This document shows positions 5,679 to 6,897 of a DNA stretch of 6,897 bases, piece by piece (positions within the stretch are counted from its first letter, which is position 1; each line of letters starts with the position of its first letter). The stretch is from NCBI GenBank assembly GCA_937890485.1, contig CALBXN010000228.1, positions 1-6,897 on the forward strand, given 5' to 3'. Origin of the DNA: an uncultured Treponema sp. Lineage in GTDB: Bacteria > Spirochaetota > Spirochaetia > Treponematales > Treponemataceae. Made by a program: the position numbers and the translations under genes. The notes beneath the pieces are model-generated. The model did not search any database, was not told the DNA's origin, and saw nothing but the letters and a program-made list of their open reading frames with translations.

Positions 5679-5704
5679 TTTAAACTTTTTTAGGAGTTGT
5701 TAAA

Positions 5705-6256
5705 ATGGAACAATTATTATTAAAAGCTACAAAAAGAACAGAAACAGGTAAGGGTGCTGCAAAACGCTTAAGAGAAACAGGTAACTTGCCAGCAGTAATG
5801 TATAATCACCAAGGTGAAGCAACAATGCTTTCTGTTAATGAAGTTGAATTCACAAAAGTATGGAAACAAGCTACTAAAACTACAATTATCTGTCTTGAAG
5901 TTGAGGGAAAAAAATATCAAGCATTTATCAAAGATACAGAATATGATATTATTTCTAATCGCAACTTACATGTTGATTTCCATGTAATCGAAGATACACA
6001 AAAACTTAGAGCAACTATCAAAGTTCAAACAACAGGAACTCCAGTTGGTGTTCGTGAAGGTGGTGTTCTTATGACAACAGGTCTTGCTGTTAAAGTAGAA
6101 TGTTTGCCAAAAGATTTGCCAGCTAGAATCGTTGCTGATATCGACCCAATTAAGATTGGTGAAACATTCTATGTAAAAGATCTTAAACTTGATAGTGGAG
6201 TTAAAGTTCTTACAAATCCTGATGCTGTTATTGTTTCAGTTCGTTCTGGAAAATAA
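5705..6256 (+). CDS. rplY: 50S ribosomal protein L25 (CTC/TL5 family)
   Basis: This protein binds 5S rRNA in the central protuberance of the 50S subunit; Bacillus and Thermus versions are known as Ctc and TL5. The two-domain form is seen: an L25 domain (about 3-93, with 'RLRETGNLPAVMYN' at 21-34) and the C-terminal beta domain (about 100-178, with 'GVREGGVLMTTG' at 115-126 and 'VECLPKDLPARI' at 131-142). At 183 residues it is slightly short for the two-domain type but complete. AGGAG (5692-5696) stands 8 nt before the ATG. It appears to be a one-gene unit with a structured leader in front and a terminator behind. Confidence 0.95.
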   Translation: MEQLLLKATKRTETGKGAAKRLRETGNLPAVMYNHQGEATMLSVNEVEFTKVWKQATKTTIICLEVEGKKYQAFIKDTEYDIISNRNLHVDFHVIEDTQKLRATIKVQTTGTPVGVREGGVLMTTGLAVKVECLPKDLPARIVADIDPIKIGETFYVKDLKLDSGVKVLTNPDAVIVSVRSGK

Positions 6257-6277
6257 TTTGTATCGTACTTAATAAAT

Positions 6278-6334
6278 ACTGCTTAGGATGGTTTTGTGGT
6301 TTTACATAAGGTCGTTTTAAGCAGTTTTTTTTTT
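6278..6334 (+). terminator. Intrinsic terminator after rplY, abutting the tilS start
   Basis: ACTGCTTA (6278-6285) pairs with TAAGCAGT (6318-6325) around a 32-nt loop, and T's run from 6325 to 6334. The T run ends only 5 nt before the tilS ATG (6340). It should end the rplY message, but its place also lets it act as an attenuator or cover the tilS start. Confidence 0.8.
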
Positions 6335-6339
6335 GAAAT

Positions 6340-6897
6340 ATGACAAGCTTTGTAGAAGAATTTGAACAAAAATTTGAAAACTCAATTGCAGAAATCTCAT
6401 CCTTGAAAACGATTTTACTTGCGGTTTCTGGTGGAGCTGATTCGATTGCCATGTTGTTAGCTTGCATAAATCTTATAAAAAATCCACTTTATTCCCAAAA
6501 ATATAAAAATCTAAAATTAAAAGTTGTGACTATCAATCATCGTATTCGATGTGAAGAAGAAAGTTTGGGTGATTGTCTTTTTGTAAAAAAAATTTGTGAT
6601 TTACATAATATCCAGTGTTTAATTGAATGTGCAGAAGAAAATCAAATTGATAATATTTCAAAGAATCGGGGGATGGGTACTGAAGAAGCAGCAAGATTTT
6701 TCAGATATAATATTTTTGAAAAAATTGCAATTCAAGAAAATGCTGATTTTATTTTTCTTGCACATAATAAAGATGATCAATTAGAAACATTAATTCAGCG
6801 TTTTTTTCAAGGTGCTTATGGTCATTCATCTTTAGGTATTCCTCAAAAAAGAGATATTTTTTATCGTCCCATGATGAATTTTACCAAAGAGGAAATT
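6340..6897 (+). CDS. tilS: tRNA(Ile)-lysidine synthase TilS, N-terminal part, runs off the right edge
   Basis: TilS attaches lysine to C34 of tRNA-Ile(CAU) using ATP, changing both its codon reading (AUA) and its charging to isoleucine; it is essential in most bacteria. The 186 codons present cover the N-type ATP pyrophosphatase domain. The PP-loop 'SGGADS' is at 30-35, 'NHRIRCEEE' follows at about 68-76, then 'EEAARFFRY', and 'AHNKDDQLETLIQRFFQGA' carries the conserved HxxDDQxET pattern. The C-terminal domains lie beyond the window. An in-frame TGA at 6334-6336 makes the ATG at 6340 the first possible start and it gives a normal N-terminus. No Shine-Dalgarno precedes it, since the terminator T tract occupies that space. 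Confidence 0.95.
   Translation, partial: MTSFVEEFEQKFENSIAEISSLKTILLAVSGGADSIAMLLACINLIKNPLYSQKYKNLKLKVVTINHRIRCEEESLGDCLFVKKICDLHNIQCLIECAEENQIDNISKNRGMGTEEAARFFRYNIFEKIAIQENADFIFLAHNKDDQLETLIQRFFQGAYGHSSLGIPQKRDIFYRPMMNFTKEEI

Noticed and set aside
6228..6467. Minus-strand frame across the rplY terminator and tilS start
   Set aside because: It is opposite tilS and a terminator, and has no start signal.
1..6897. Mobile element, defence system or toxin-antitoxin pair
   Set aside because: No transposase, integrase, terminal repeats, nuclease or toxin-like genes are visible; apart from the left end this is housekeeping DNA.

Overview
The main part of the window (about 700 to 6897) looks like the chromosome of a low-GC spirochaete, most likely a gut or rumen Treponema. 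The reasons are protein-level resemblance and gene order: obg-nadD-yqeK-LCP-rsfS, then ispE-spoVG-tRNA-Gln, then rplY-tilS. This assignment is inference from recognised families; no database search was possible.

Region 1 (1-557) holds the 5' part of a minus-strand gene for a hydrophobic membrane protein that leaves the window at its left edge. Its codon use (ATA for Ile, frequent CTG for Leu) differs from everything to the right, so it may come from another genome or from a chimeric join. Region 2 (558 to about 710) has no confident gene and contains the break in obg. Region 3 (683-3730) is a tight plus-strand operon: the C-terminal remnant of obg (ribosome assembly GTPase), nadD (NAD synthesis), yqeK (HD hydrolase, predicted to act on Ap4A), a diverged LytR-CpsA-Psr envelope protein and rsfS (ribosome silencing factor). 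The first genes overlap or nearly touch, and the operon ends at a strong hairpin that also serves the opposing gene.

Region 4 (3831-4255) holds a minus-strand gene for an extremely Asp-rich 81-residue protein, then an AT-rich divergent intergenic region. That region carries a near-consensus promoter for ispE so close to its AUG that the mRNA should be almost leaderless. Region 5 (4256-5602) is ispE (isoprenoid MEP pathway), spoVG (nucleic-acid-binding regulator), tRNA-Gln(UUG) and a terminator. Region 6 (5603-6897) is rplY (ribosomal protein L25/CTC) behind a structured leader, a terminator, and the start of tilS (tRNA-Ile2 lysidine synthase), which is cut by the right edge and has no Shine-Dalgarno.

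The common theme is translation: ribosome maturation and silencing, a 5S-binding ribosomal protein, a tRNA and a tRNA-modifying enzyme, with cofactor and isoprenoid synthesis. I saw no mobile element, CRISPR array, toxin-antitoxin or defence module. The most unusual points are the foreign-looking left end joined to a truncated obg, the Asp-rich protein, the leaderless ispE, the tilS start beside a terminator, and the rplY leader.
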